A stretch of DNA of 35,632 nucleotides from positions 1 through 35,632 of IMG/VR virus record IMGVR_UViG_3300009702_000055; one strand, 5' to 3'. Of the stretch, positions 22,302 through 30,632 are shown piece by piece. The notes below the pieces were generated by a model that saw nothing but the letters and a program-made list of their open reading frames with translations, was not told where the DNA came from and did no database searches. Made by a program: the position numbers and the translations under genes. Position 1 is the stretch's first letter, and the number at the start of each line of letters is the position of its first letter. The stretch comes from a virus.

Positions 22302-25300
22302 TTCTGCCCGGCGTACGCCCGGTCCACGGCGTCCCTCAGTTCATCCAGCGACTCGGGGGGCCGACTCGGCCCCCCGTCCCGCGTGGATAGCGACCCCGCC
22401 CCCCCGCCCCCAGACTCGGCGATGCTGTCCGGGTCAAACCCGACCATCGGGTACCACGACCTTCCCGCCTCAAAATCCGCCCGCACGGGGGCCCTCAGCC
22501 ACGACCAGTCCGCACCGGGCAGGTACTCGTCCGCGTACTCGGGGACGTGCTCCATGATCCACTTCACCGCCCTCGCCACCGGTAGCACCTCGTCCCACGG
22601 GCAGTCGAATACGATCGAATCGTGGACGGTCAGGATCGGGACACTCTCCATCCCGGCCGACGCCAGTTCCCTGTCCGCATGGACCAGTGATAGAAGGGTC
22701 ATGTCCGACGCCGGACCCTGTACGGGGGTGTTCCCCGCTTGCCGGAGCGCCCTCGCCACAATCCGATCGTCGTCGCTCTGCGCCTCGGGCAGCCGCCGCC
22801 GCCGCCCCGTCGCCGTATCCAAGTAGCCGCGACGCTGTACGCCCCGGCGCAGACGGTCCATGTTCTCCGCGAGGTCGGGGCGTCCAGCAAAGAACCGCTC
22901 CAGGTCCGCCTCGCAATCCTCAATCGACCGGAACACGCCCTGCCGCTTGAGGGTCTCCCGATGCTTCATCGCGGTCCCCCCGTAGATCAGCAGGAAGTTG
23001 GGCGTCTTGCCGTAGATGCTCCGTACCGAAGCCTGCTCGTCCCGGGGGAGCGCATCGTACTCGTCCCGGCTCATGCCGCTGGTAATCAGCGCAGTCTGCA
23101 CATGGATATCCACCCCGTCGGTGTACGCTTGGATCATCGTCGGCTCGTTGTAGACACTCGCCGCAATCCGCAACTCGATCTGGGAGAAGTCGGCCTGTAG
23201 CAGCACCCCCCGGCCCCCAAACCGGGAGACGTAGACGGCGCGAGCCGCCTTCGGGACGTTCATTAGGTTCGGCCCCGACGAACTGAGCCGACCCGTAACC
23301 GTCCCCGCGGGGTTGAACGACCCGTGGACCAACCCGGACGATGCGGCCATCTCCAAGATCGGCTCGATGAACGTCCCCCTCACCTTGGCGTACTTCCGAT
23401 GGTCCAGTATCAGAGCGGAGAGCGCGTTACCCGCCTTCGCGTACTCTTGTAGTACCTCGGCCTTCACGCTGAACAACGACCACTCCCGAGCGGACTTCGC
23501 CCGGTTGACCAACTTGTCAAACGATACCCGACGCGACCCGTTCCGCCGCCTCTCGACCCCGAGCCGCTCCCTCAAGATTTCCAGCCCCGTATCGGTCAAC
23601 TCCACCGGGTCCAGCCCGCAGTAGCCGAACAGTACGTCGCGGACGTTGTAATCGGATGAGGAGTTGAACCCGAAGTCGTCTACCCCGTCGGCTATCCGAT
23701 CCGCAACGTACTGGACAACCTCCGGGCACCGCCGAATCTTCTCGCCGATCTCATCGGCCCTCTCCGCATACTCCCGGTCCATCCCCTCCACGGCACCCAA
23801 ATCGACGGCGGCCCCGCGGATCTCCATGCCCGCAAGAGTGGGAATGAGCATGGGGTAGAATCGCTCCGCCCACGCGCCCAACCGGGGGTTATCTGCGTAC
23901 TCATCGTCCCGGAGCAGGGCCGCGTCTACGCGGAGCGTCGCGTCCGCGTCCATCGCGGCGTAGCGGAACAGGATGTCGCCCGGGATGTTCGCGTAACTCC
24001 CGCCCCGGCCGGGGTCCGACTCGGGGTGGCCGCCCTTGTACTCGTCCAGCGGGCGGTCGTACCCGCCCATGCCGGTATACCTGTGGGCGAGGGACTTCAG
24101 CCCGTGCGATCCCCCCCGCTCGTCGATCATGTAGTGGGTCGTCATCGTATCCCGGGCGAGGCCGTCGTGGTCTATCCCGAGGGCAACACCGACGTGCTTG
24201 ATGTCGAACTTGACGTTGTGGCCGACCTTGGCTACGCCGGGATCTTCGAGCAGCCGCTTGATCGCGCCCACCACCCGCGCCCGGTCCCGCCTGCCACCGC
24301 CCGACCAGCGGCGCTTCGCGTCGGCCAGCCTACCCTCCCACGCGATGATCTCGCCCCCGATCGCATCGGATTCCCGCCGCAACTCGGCCCGCTTCCGCTT
24401 CGTGACGGACTTGCGGCCCATCCGCTCCTCCAGCCGGGACGCCGCGTCACGCAACCGGCGGGTGTGCCAAACAACCGCACGCCGCACCTGAGACGGGCGG
24501 CACCACGGGCTGTCGATGTGGTCGATCGGCACCGTATACCCCACCCCCTCTTCATCCGAGAATGAGACACAAAGCAGGTTCGGGAACTCCTCGTCGAACG
24601 GGGACAGCGACCCCGTTTCCGTGTCCCACGCAACAAGGCCGCTCTCTCGCATCTGATCCATGAGGGCGCATACGTCATCTGCCGTCGTAACCGTAACGTA
24701 ATCCCCCTCCCCGTCCACAAGGCGCTCCAGCCCCCTCGCATACCGATCCGCCAACTGGAGCGCTGCCACAAAGTCGTCCTCCGCTACATCGACCCGCAGA
24801 ATGTAAGCCGGGTGAAAGCACGCCACAACCGGAATCGACTCCAAGCCCGGTACGGTACACCGCAGGGCGGTCCCCTGAAGGTTGGTTACGCCGGTATTCC
24901 CCGTGAGGAATTTCATCGCTACGCCCCCGAGCGCTACGACAACCTTCGGATCCCGAGCCCCGATCTCCTCGACGAGCCGGTGGCCGCACGAGTGAACCTC
25001 CGTCTTGTTCGGCTCCCTATTCCGGGGCGGGCGACAACGGCATACGTTGGCGAACCCCACGCTGGCAATCGGGGTCCGGGCCGCGACCCGCCAGCAGCCC
25101 CGAAGGTACCGCCCGGCCTTCCCGACGAACGGGGTACCCTTCGAGTCCTCTTCCGCCCCCGGCGCTTCCCCCACAAACAGCACGTCCACCTTCCGCCACG
25201 GCTCCTCCACCATCCGTGTACGGACGCTGTGGGGCACCCTCGCCCGCGCAACCGCCCCATCCGCATCCCGGTGGTATCCCCCGCCGACGCGACCGAAGTC

Positions 25301-25411
25301 CACACTGAATGGGAGCAGCGGGCACCAGAGGCACCCGCTCTTATCCCCGTCCCCTGCCGGACCCAGAAGGGGCAGGGGTACGGAGCCGCTATTGCGTTTC
25401 CTTGCCGCCAC
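22295..25411 (-). CDS. Family-4 uracil-DNA glycosylase fused to family A DNA polymerase
   Basis: A 1038-residue fusion. Residues about 20-230 are a family-4 UDG: GEAPGAEED (81-89), GTPFVGKAG, CRCRPPRNREP, FHPAY (199-203), with four Fe-S-type cysteines (C27, C30, C126, C142). A proofreading 3'-5' exonuclease follows: WDTETG (D263/E265), VGHNVKFD (N399, D403) and YAAMDADAT (484-492). The polymerase has motif A LQADFSQIELR (D741), motif B with K802, F806 and Y810, and motif C VHDS (929-932). SPO1-type polymerases are known to share this UDG-like N-terminus. Motif B keeps Phe where T7 has Tyr. GTG start at 25411, probably leaderless. The stop is inside an operator-like site. Confidence 0.92.
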   Translation of the reverse strand: MAARKRNSGSVPLPLLGPAGDGDKSGCLWCPLLPFSVDFGRVGGGYHRDADGAVARARVPHSVRTRMVEEPWRKVDVLFVGEAPGAEEDSKGTPFVGKAGRYLRGCWRVAARTPIASVGFANVCRCRPPRNREPNKTEVHSCGHRLVEEIGARDPKVVVALGGVAMKFLTGNTGVTNLQGTALRCTVPGLESIPVVACFHPAYILRVDVAEDDFVAALQLADRYARGLERLVDGEGDYVTVTTADDVCALMDQMRESGLVAWDTETGSLSPFDEEFPNLLCVSFSDEEGVGYTVPIDHIDSPWCRPSQVRRAVVWHTRRLRDAASRLEERMGRKSVTKRKRAELRRESDAIGGEIIAWEGRLADAKRRWSGGGRRDRARVVGAIKRLLEDPGVAKVGHNVKFDIKHVGVALGIDHDGLARDTMTTHYMIDERGGSHGLKSLAHRYTGMGGYDRPLDEYKGGHPESDPGRGGSYANIPGDILFRYAAMDADATLRVDAALLRDDEYADNPRLGAWAERFYPMLIPTLAGMEIRGAAVDLGAVEGMDREYAERADEIGEKIRRCPEVVQYVADRIADGVDDFGFNSSSDYNVRDVLFGYCGLDPVELTDTGLEILRERLGVERRRNGSRRVSFDKLVNRAKSAREWSLFSVKAEVLQEYAKAGNALSALILDHRKYAKVRGTFIEPILEMAASSGLVHGSFNPAGTVTGRLSSSGPNLMNVPKAARAVYVSRFGGRGVLLQADFSQIELRIAASVYNEPTMIQAYTDGVDIHVQTALITSGMSRDEYDALPRDEQASVRSIYGKTPNFLLIYGGTAMKHRETLKRQGVFRSIEDCEADLERFFAGRPDLAENMDRLRRGVQRRGYLDTATGRRRRLPEAQSDDDRIVARALRQAGNTPVQGPASDMTLLSLVHADRELASAGMESVPILTVHDSIVFDCPWDEVLPVARAVKWIMEHVPEYADEYLPGADWSWLRAPVRADFEAGRSWYPMVGFDPDSIAESGGGGAGSLSTRDGGPSRPPESLDELRDAVDRAYAGQKS

Positions 25412-25418
25412 GGCTACA

Positions 25419-25447
25419 ACCCTATGTGCCTATCGGCGTGTAGTCAA
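25419..25447 (-). promoter_or_regulatory. Promoter for the polymerase gene, predicted leaderless
   Basis: -35 TTGACT (25442-25447), 17-base spacer, -10 TAGGGT (25419-25424), then 7 bases to the GTG start at 25411. The -35 box lies in the last codons of the primase gene. The -10 box is weak beyond its T-A...T pattern. Confidence 0.55.
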
Positions 25448-26452
25448 CCGCCGACGGCCCCGCCCGACAACCGACGCGACACGGCTGCGAACTACTCCCC
25501 CCAGCCCACCCGAGCCCCTCTCCGCAACTACGCGATCCAATCGGTCCCGGTTATCGTGCGGGTCTCCCGACTCAAGCGTCGCTACGGATACGGTCGGTGC
25601 GACGCCGGACAGGCGGGCTCTCATCGCATCCGCCTCGACGGCCGCATCGGCGTCGAGCAGGACGACAAACTCCCGGGTTCCCGCCCCGACAAGGTACGAG
25701 AGGAGTTCGACCTGTCGGTCCGAAACCGTCCTGCCCATCACAGCGACCGACTCCGGGTACGCCATGCAATCGAACGGCCCCTCAACAATCGCTACCACCG
25801 GCAGCCCCACAACCGCGTCGTAGTTGAGCAGCACCGACGACTTCGTGTGCCGCCCCCCCACAGCCTTCGGGTTGAGAGACTTCCGTGATGGCGACCGGCC
25901 CGTAAACCGGGTCGTGTAATAGACCTGCCGCCCGAACTGGACGACGGGGAACACGAGGTAGTGCGCGCACCGCCCGGCCGTGCAGTACCCGACGCGGAAC
26001 CGCTCAACTACACCCATCCCAACCCCCCGCCGACGCAGGTACGCGAACGCCGGGCGGAACCTCGCCCCCCTCGCCCCCGCGAGGGGGACGTACTCCGGCG
26101 GTAGCGGCTCCGGCTCCAGTCCCCGGGACGCGGGGGGAATACTGGGGGGGATCAGCCGAGAGATCGCGTACCTCCTGCACTCTATCGCCCTCCCGGGTGG
26201 GGATACCCGCCCGAGAAGGGACAACTCCCGCGTGCCCAAGTGCCCCCCGTTCAGGTCGCGGAGGAACGTTCGGATCGACGCCGCGTAGCCGCACCGCCAG
26301 CAGTGGACCACGCCCTTGCGGACGTTTACGCTGAGTTTCCGCTTCGTGGCCGCATCGCACGTCGGGCAGCGGTACGCGACCTCATCCCCCGACCCCACCC
26401 CCCGCCCCAGCCGCTCGTCCAAGTACGCCCTCAGATCGTCCCGCCGAATCAT
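25430..26452 (-). CDS. DNA primase, DnaG/gp61-like with zinc finger and TOPRIM
   Basis: A 340-residue primase. The zinc-binding module is CPTC (29-32) with HCWRC (50-54). The core then leads to the TOPRIM domain: VVAIVEGPFDC (E224) and VVLLDADA (D267/D269). It makes RNA primers alongside the gp41-like helicase. The start at 26452 has GGGG 8 bases upstream and begins MIRRDDLRAY as expected for the family; an in-frame GTG at 26488 lies inside the palindrome and is unlikely. A C-terminal helicase-binding part is short. Confidence 0.88.
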   Translation of the reverse strand: MIRRDDLRAYLDERLGRGVGSGDEVAYRCPTCDAATKRKLSVNVRKGVVHCWRCGYAASIRTFLRDLNGGHLGTRELSLLGRVSPPGRAIECRRYAISRLIPPSIPPASRGLEPEPLPPEYVPLAGARGARFRPAFAYLRRRGVGMGVVERFRVGYCTAGRCAHYLVFPVVQFGRQVYYTTRFTGRSPSRKSLNPKAVGGRHTKSSVLLNYDAVVGLPVVAIVEGPFDCMAYPESVAVMGRTVSDRQVELLSYLVGAGTREFVVLLDADAAVEADAMRARLSGVAPTVSVATLESGDPHDNRDRLDRVVAERGSGGLGGVVRSRVASVVGRGRRRLTTRR

Positions 26453-26470
26453 CCGTACAGCCCCTTTCCA

Positions 26471-26491
26471 ATCGTGACAGGTTGTCACGAT
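26471..26491. promoter_or_regulatory. Palindromic operator-like site 5
   Basis: A perfect 9-3-9 copy (ATCGTGACA-GGT-TGTCACGAT) in the gap of about 40 bases between ribonucleotide reductase and primase. No promoter is seen at the spacing found at sites 1 and 4. Confidence 0.72.
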
Positions 26492-26494
26492 TCG

Positions 26495-29400
26495 TCAGCC
26501 GCACCCGCCGACCGACTCCCCACACATCGGGCACGAGTAGCAGACACCGGCGCGGAGCATGAACACCCCGCACGTCGGACAAACCATCGAGGTATCTACA
26601 CCCCCACCATCCGCCGGAGGCCCACCGTCCGATCCCTCCCCCGCCGTCCGCCTGTGCCCGCCGAGGAACCGGATGTCCAGCCACCTCGCAACGTAGTCCA
26701 CTACGCTTGAGGCGACGGGGATATCCGGGTTCATCGTCGGGCCGGACGGCTCGAACCGCTGGCCCGCAAACTTCCTCGTGATGTGAGAAAGGGGCACCCC
26801 GTATTGCAGCATGAGGCTTACCCCGATCGACCACGAGTCAAGAAGCCCCTGCACCGGCGACCCGTTCTTTGTTGCCCGCACGAATACCTCACCGGGCATC
26901 CCGCCCCCGTACAGCCCGACGTGGATATACCCCTCGAACGCCGGGCCGATCTGGAACCGGTGCCGCAGGGCGTTGCAGTCGGCGTTGACCTTCGTGCGGA
27001 CCGGAGCCGGGGAGCCCGCCCCCCTCTCGACGGGGGCGGGGGAGCCCGCCGTGAGGGGCTGGCTCCCCTTCGACCCGTCCCTATAAACCGTGATGCACTT
27101 GAGCCCGAGCCGGTACGCCTCCAAGTAGACCTTCTGAATGTCGTCCGGGGTCGCCGTCGCGGGCATGTTCACCGTCTTGGAAATCGCACCGCTCAGGAAC
27201 GGCTGCGCCGCGGCAAGCATCAGAACGTGCCCCATCGGCTCGATGCTCCTCGATCCGCCCGGCGGGGCAACCGCACAGTCGAATACCGGGAGGTCCGCGT
27301 CCCTCAGCCCCGGGGCGCCCTCAATCGACCCGTGCTCCCGAAGGTACTGGACTATCCCGTCCACGTCGGGGCCGCCGTATCCGAGCGCACCAAGGGCACG
27401 CACAACAGACCCATTCTCAATCGTCATCGTCCCCCCGCCGGACAGGCTCTTGACCTTGACGAGCGAAAACTCCGGCTCGATCCCCGTAGTATCGCAGCCC
27501 ATCGCAAGCCCGATGGTGCCGGTCTGCGCTACAAGAGAGCACTGCGCATTGCGGAACCCCTCGCCGGTGCGGGCGGACCCGACAACCGAATCCCATATAC
27601 CAATGGACCTGCGGCCCACCTCCACAGCCACGGGATGCGACGCAGAAGATACGGCCCGGCCCGCAGCCCCCGCGTGGCGACCCATCACGTCGGCCATCGA
27701 ATCCCGATTCCGCTCCCACGCCTCAAACGGCCCCACCCTCCCGGCCATTTCGGACGACACCCCGTATGAGGTCGCCGTCAACAACGACGTAATCGCCGCA
27801 GCAACGTCCCGCGCATCCTGGGAGTCGTAGGGGAGCCCGAGGCACATGATCGCAGCACCCATGTTCGCGTAGCCCAGCCCGATCGTCCTGTAGCGCCACG
27901 CCCCCTCCGCGATCGCAACCGACGGGTACGACGACATCCCCACCGTGATTTCAAGAACGACGGTCCACACCCGCACAGCGGCAATAAACCCGTCTACGTC
28001 GAACCCGCCGTCGGTACGGATGAACTTCAAGACGTTGATGGACGCGAGGTTACACGCGGTATCGTCGAACCAAACGTACTCCCCGCACGGGTTCGTCCCC
28101 CGGATCTTCCCATCGACCTTACATGTATTCCAGCGGTTCATCGCGCCGCTGAACTGTAACCCGGGGTCGGCACTCCGCCACGCGCACTCGGCAATCAACC
28201 GGAAGATTTCGGACGCCCGAACCCCCCGCACCCCATCCCCCACACGGTCCGTCAGGTACCAAGTCCCGTCCCGCTCCAGCGCGTCCATAAAGGCGTCGGA
28301 CAGGCTCACGCTGTAGTTCGCGTTCTGGCCGTCAACCGTCCTGTAGGCGTCGCCGTTGAAGTCGCTGTCGAGGGCCAGCCCAATCCGGCTCGCAAAATCC
28401 CCGTCCGCGTCCGACCACGCGTCGGCCCCGGCAACCATCGCCAAGACCTTCAACTCCTCCCGCGCCTTGAGTGTAATGAACTTCTCCAAGTCGGGGTGGT
28501 CGTCGTCGAGTACGACGATCTTCGCCGCCCTTCTCGTATTAGACACCACAACGCCGCTGCCGGTAGGCTCCGCACTCGGCCAAATCACAAAGTTGTGGCC
28601 CGACATCGGGGTCTTATCATCATCGGTTGAGCAGTCCACCTCCACGTCGTATACGTCCGTGTCGCCAATAGTTTCGACCGAGACAACACGGTGGCCCCTC
28701 GCGTCTACCCTAGCAACAATCCGATGCAACGCCCCTCGCTTCCCGTCCCGGGGGCCGACCTCAATAGACCCGGCCCGCGACTTGCGGATAGAGCACGCCC
28801 AAAGCATCGTCCCCGGACGCAGGCTCCCCGCCTTCGCGTACTCGCCCGAGTATGCAACCTTCATCGGATGGTCGTCGGTAAGGTCGAATGAGCCCCCCTC
28901 CGTTGTAACGCGGACAACCCGCTTCCTGCCCGCGTGGAACGCCCTCGCAACCTTGGCCCCGTACCGGCCCTCCGCTGGGTCGTAACTGATCGCTACAAAG
29001 TCCTCCCCACACAGATCCTTCACGGGGACGGGGCCTCGTGTTGTATAAACCAGCGTCCCCGGCGCGAGGCAGGTACCCCCCGACTTGATCGACCCGGCCG
29101 CCGCATCGAGCATCTTCAACCACGACATAAGCCCCGACGACGTACCCCCGCCGCTCAGCCGCTCGCCCTCCCCGCGGAGCGTCGATGGGTTGACCCCCGA
29201 GCCCCCGCCGAACTTGAATACGCGAGCCTCCCTCGCCAGAAGGTCCACGATCCCATTCTCGCCGCAGAGCGTGTCGTCCACGCTCTGAATAAAGCACGCG
29301 CTGGTCGCCGGGTACTCGTAGGCGCTGTCAACCGCCGTAGCCCTACCATCCTCGGGATCGCAACGGTAGTGGGAGCCCGTCGGGGAGCCCCCCAACCCAT

Positions 29401-30019
29401 ACGACCCGTACAGCCCCGTATTGAACCATTGGGGACTGTTGGGAGATGCTACCTGGGCCAGGATCATATAGAGGGACTCATCGCGGAGCGCGACCGCCTC
29501 ATCCCCGGAGATCAGCCCCTGATCCACGCCCGCCGCGGCCCACGCTTCCGCCATCCTCCGGGCAACCGCGTACACAGACCGCTCCGGCCCCCTCGCTACC
29601 GCACCGTCAACCTCAACGTACCCATCACCATTGACCGACAGGGTGTGCCCGTTGGACGCAACCGCGCCGAGGTCCAGACGCTCGGGGTCAACCTCTACAG
29701 CGTCCGCATACAGGCCGGAATCGTGAACCGTGTACGCGAAGTCGTCCTGCGTCTGGGGAACCCCCGCCTTGCGGAAGTACCTGCTCGCCACGATCCGAAC
29801 GGCGTCGTCTCCCCAGTCCTCGGGGGCCAGAACCCCCGACATTGCAAACACGACCTTCCCGGTCTTGTAGTCCCGGATGCAAACGTCCCGGCGGCTCGGC
29901 GGGAACAGGTCGTACAGCCGCAACCCGCCCCCCATCCCCCTTGTAAACACCCGCTCGATCAACCCGGGCGACCCGGCGGGCCCGCCTGCTCCCGCCACAG
30001 CAGCGTCTACCGTTGTCAT
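26495..30019 (-). CDS. nrdJ: Class II (B12-dependent) ribonucleotide reductase with mini-intein
   Basis: A 1174-residue precursor. The reductase makes deoxyribonucleotides from ribonucleotides. The class II hallmarks are ASPNSPQWFNTG (191-202), the redox Cys in SACF (C242) with its partner in TACNLAS (C656), and the active-site NPCGE (643-647: radical Cys 645, Glu 647). A cysteine-rich tail (CPTC...CYSCPMC) ends the protein. Between SGGT and TRRAAK, residues 317-494 are a 178-residue intein. Removing it leaves about 996 residues, normal for this family. ATG start at 30019 in an ATGA overlap with the dCTP deaminase gene. Confidence 0.93.
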   Translation of the reverse strand: MTTVDAAVAGAGGPAGSPGLIERVFTRGMGGGLRLYDLFPPSRRDVCIRDYKTGKVVFAMSGVLAPEDWGDDAVRIVASRYFRKAGVPQTQDDFAYTVHDSGLYADAVEVDPERLDLGAVASNGHTLSVNGDGYVEVDGAVARGPERSVYAVARRMAEAWAAAGVDQGLISGDEAVALRDESLYMILAQVASPNSPQWFNTGLYGSYGLGGSPTGSHYRCDPEDGRATAVDSAYEYPATSACFIQSVDDTLCGENGIVDLLAREARVFKFGGGSGVNPSTLRGEGERLSGGGTSSGLMSWLKMLDAAAGSIKSGGTCLAPGTLVYTTRGPVPVKDLCGEDFVAISYDPAEGRYGAKVARAFHAGRKRVVRVTTEGGSFDLTDDHPMKVAYSGEYAKAGSLRPGTMLWACSIRKSRAGSIEVGPRDGKRGALHRIVARVDARGHRVVSVETIGDTDVYDVEVDCSTDDDKTPMSGHNFVIWPSAEPTGSGVVVSNTRRAAKIVVLDDDHPDLEKFITLKAREELKVLAMVAGADAWSDADGDFASRIGLALDSDFNGDAYRTVDGQNANYSVSLSDAFMDALERDGTWYLTDRVGDGVRGVRASEIFRLIAECAWRSADPGLQFSGAMNRWNTCKVDGKIRGTNPCGEYVWFDDTACNLASINVLKFIRTDGGFDVDGFIAAVRVWTVVLEITVGMSSYPSVAIAEGAWRYRTIGLGYANMGAAIMCLGLPYDSQDARDVAAAITSLLTATSYGVSSEMAGRVGPFEAWERNRDSMADVMGRHAGAAGRAVSSASHPVAVEVGRRSIGIWDSVVGSARTGEGFRNAQCSLVAQTGTIGLAMGCDTTGIEPEFSLVKVKSLSGGGTMTIENGSVVRALGALGYGGPDVDGIVQYLREHGSIEGAPGLRDADLPVFDCAVAPPGGSRSIEPMGHVLMLAAAQPFLSGAISKTVNMPATATPDDIQKVYLEAYRLGLKCITVYRDGSKGSQPLTAGSPAPVERGAGSPAPVRTKVNADCNALRHRFQIGPAFEGYIHVGLYGGGMPGEVFVRATKNGSPVQGLLDSWSIGVSLMLQYGVPLSHITRKFAGQRFEPSGPTMNPDIPVASSVVDYVARWLDIRFLGGHRRTAGEGSDGGPPADGGGVDTSMVCPTCGVFMLRAGVCYSCPMCGESVGGCG
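28538..29071 (-). other. Mini-intein in ribonucleotide reductase
   Basis: Residues 317-494 of the precursor. Block A begins with Cys (CLAPGTLVYTTRGPVPVKDL). Block B is DLTDDHPMKV with the usual Thr/His. Block F is TDVYDVEV...GHNFV, and the last residues are VVVSN, then Thr of the C-extein. At 178 residues there is no room for a homing endonuclease. The penultimate residue is Ser, not the usual His. Insertion after SGGT keeps the TTRRAAK reading expected of the family. Confidence 0.88.
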
Positions 30020-30555
30020 ACGTTCCCAGCCCTCGCCTTCATCGGGACGGACTCGCCGACCCGGTTTGAGTACGCCCCCTTATACAACTCGGGCGGCGCT
30101 CCCGTCAACTCAAGGAAGAACACCTGCCCTATCCGCATCCTCGGGTAGACCCGGATGGGCATCGCGCACTGAATCTCAAGGGTCCACGAGCCCCGGTACC
30201 CCACGTCCCCGAGACCCGCCGTCGCGTGGCTTGTTACAAAGTACCGTCCGATCGTGCTGCGGCCAGCATAGCACGCCACATAGGGCCCCGCGTCGATCCA
30301 CTCAACCGTTGCGCCGAGGTAGCATTGCCCCGGGGCCAAGACAGCCCCGCAGTCGGGAATGAGCAACTCGCGCGTCTCGTATCCCCGCCCGGCCCGCACG
30401 TCGAGGGGGCAGCCGTCCCCGCTCGGCAGAACGCGGAGCAGCATCGGCGCAAGCCTTACGTCGTAACTATTGGGGCCGACCTGCTTCTTAGAAAAGGGCT
30501 CTATGCGGACAACGCCACTGTCTACGTCGCGCTGAATCTGCGTCCCACTGAGCAT
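30016..30555 (-). CDS. dCTP deaminase / dUTPase-family protein
   Basis: A 179-residue trimeric-fold enzyme. Family motifs are QVGPNSYDVRL (25-35), YAGRSTIGR (about 95-104) and TAGLGDVGYRGSWTLEI (about 111-127), with the Ser/Arg of the first and the Glu of LEI at the deaminase active site. Length and TLEI favour dCTP deaminase (possibly bifunctional, giving dUMP) over plain dUTPase. It would feed thymidylate synthesis together with the reductase just downstream (ATGA overlap). A promoter lies about 50 bases upstream. No strong ribosome binding site precedes the ATG. Confidence 0.82.
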   Translation of the reverse strand: MLSGTQIQRDVDSGVVRIEPFSKKQVGPNSYDVRLAPMLLRVLPSGDGCPLDVRAGRGYETRELLIPDCGAVLAPGQCYLGATVEWIDAGPYVACYAGRSTIGRYFVTSHATAGLGDVGYRGSWTLEIQCAMPIRVYPRMRIGQVFFLELTGAPPELYKGAYSNRVGESVPMKARAGNV

Positions 30556-30603
30556 GGCGAGGTCTTTGGGGGAGCGAGAAGCACCGGATACCCTTGTGGC
30601 CGG

Positions 30604-30632
30604 ATCGTACCCGACTCACTCAGCCCTGTCAA
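30604..30632 (-). promoter_or_regulatory. Promoter for dCTP deaminase and ribonucleotide reductase
   Basis: -35 TTGACA (30627-30632), 17-base spacer, -10 TACGAT (30604-30609). The predicted start is near 30597, giving a leader of about 42 bases. The -35 box lies at the end of the helicase gene. Confidence 0.7.
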
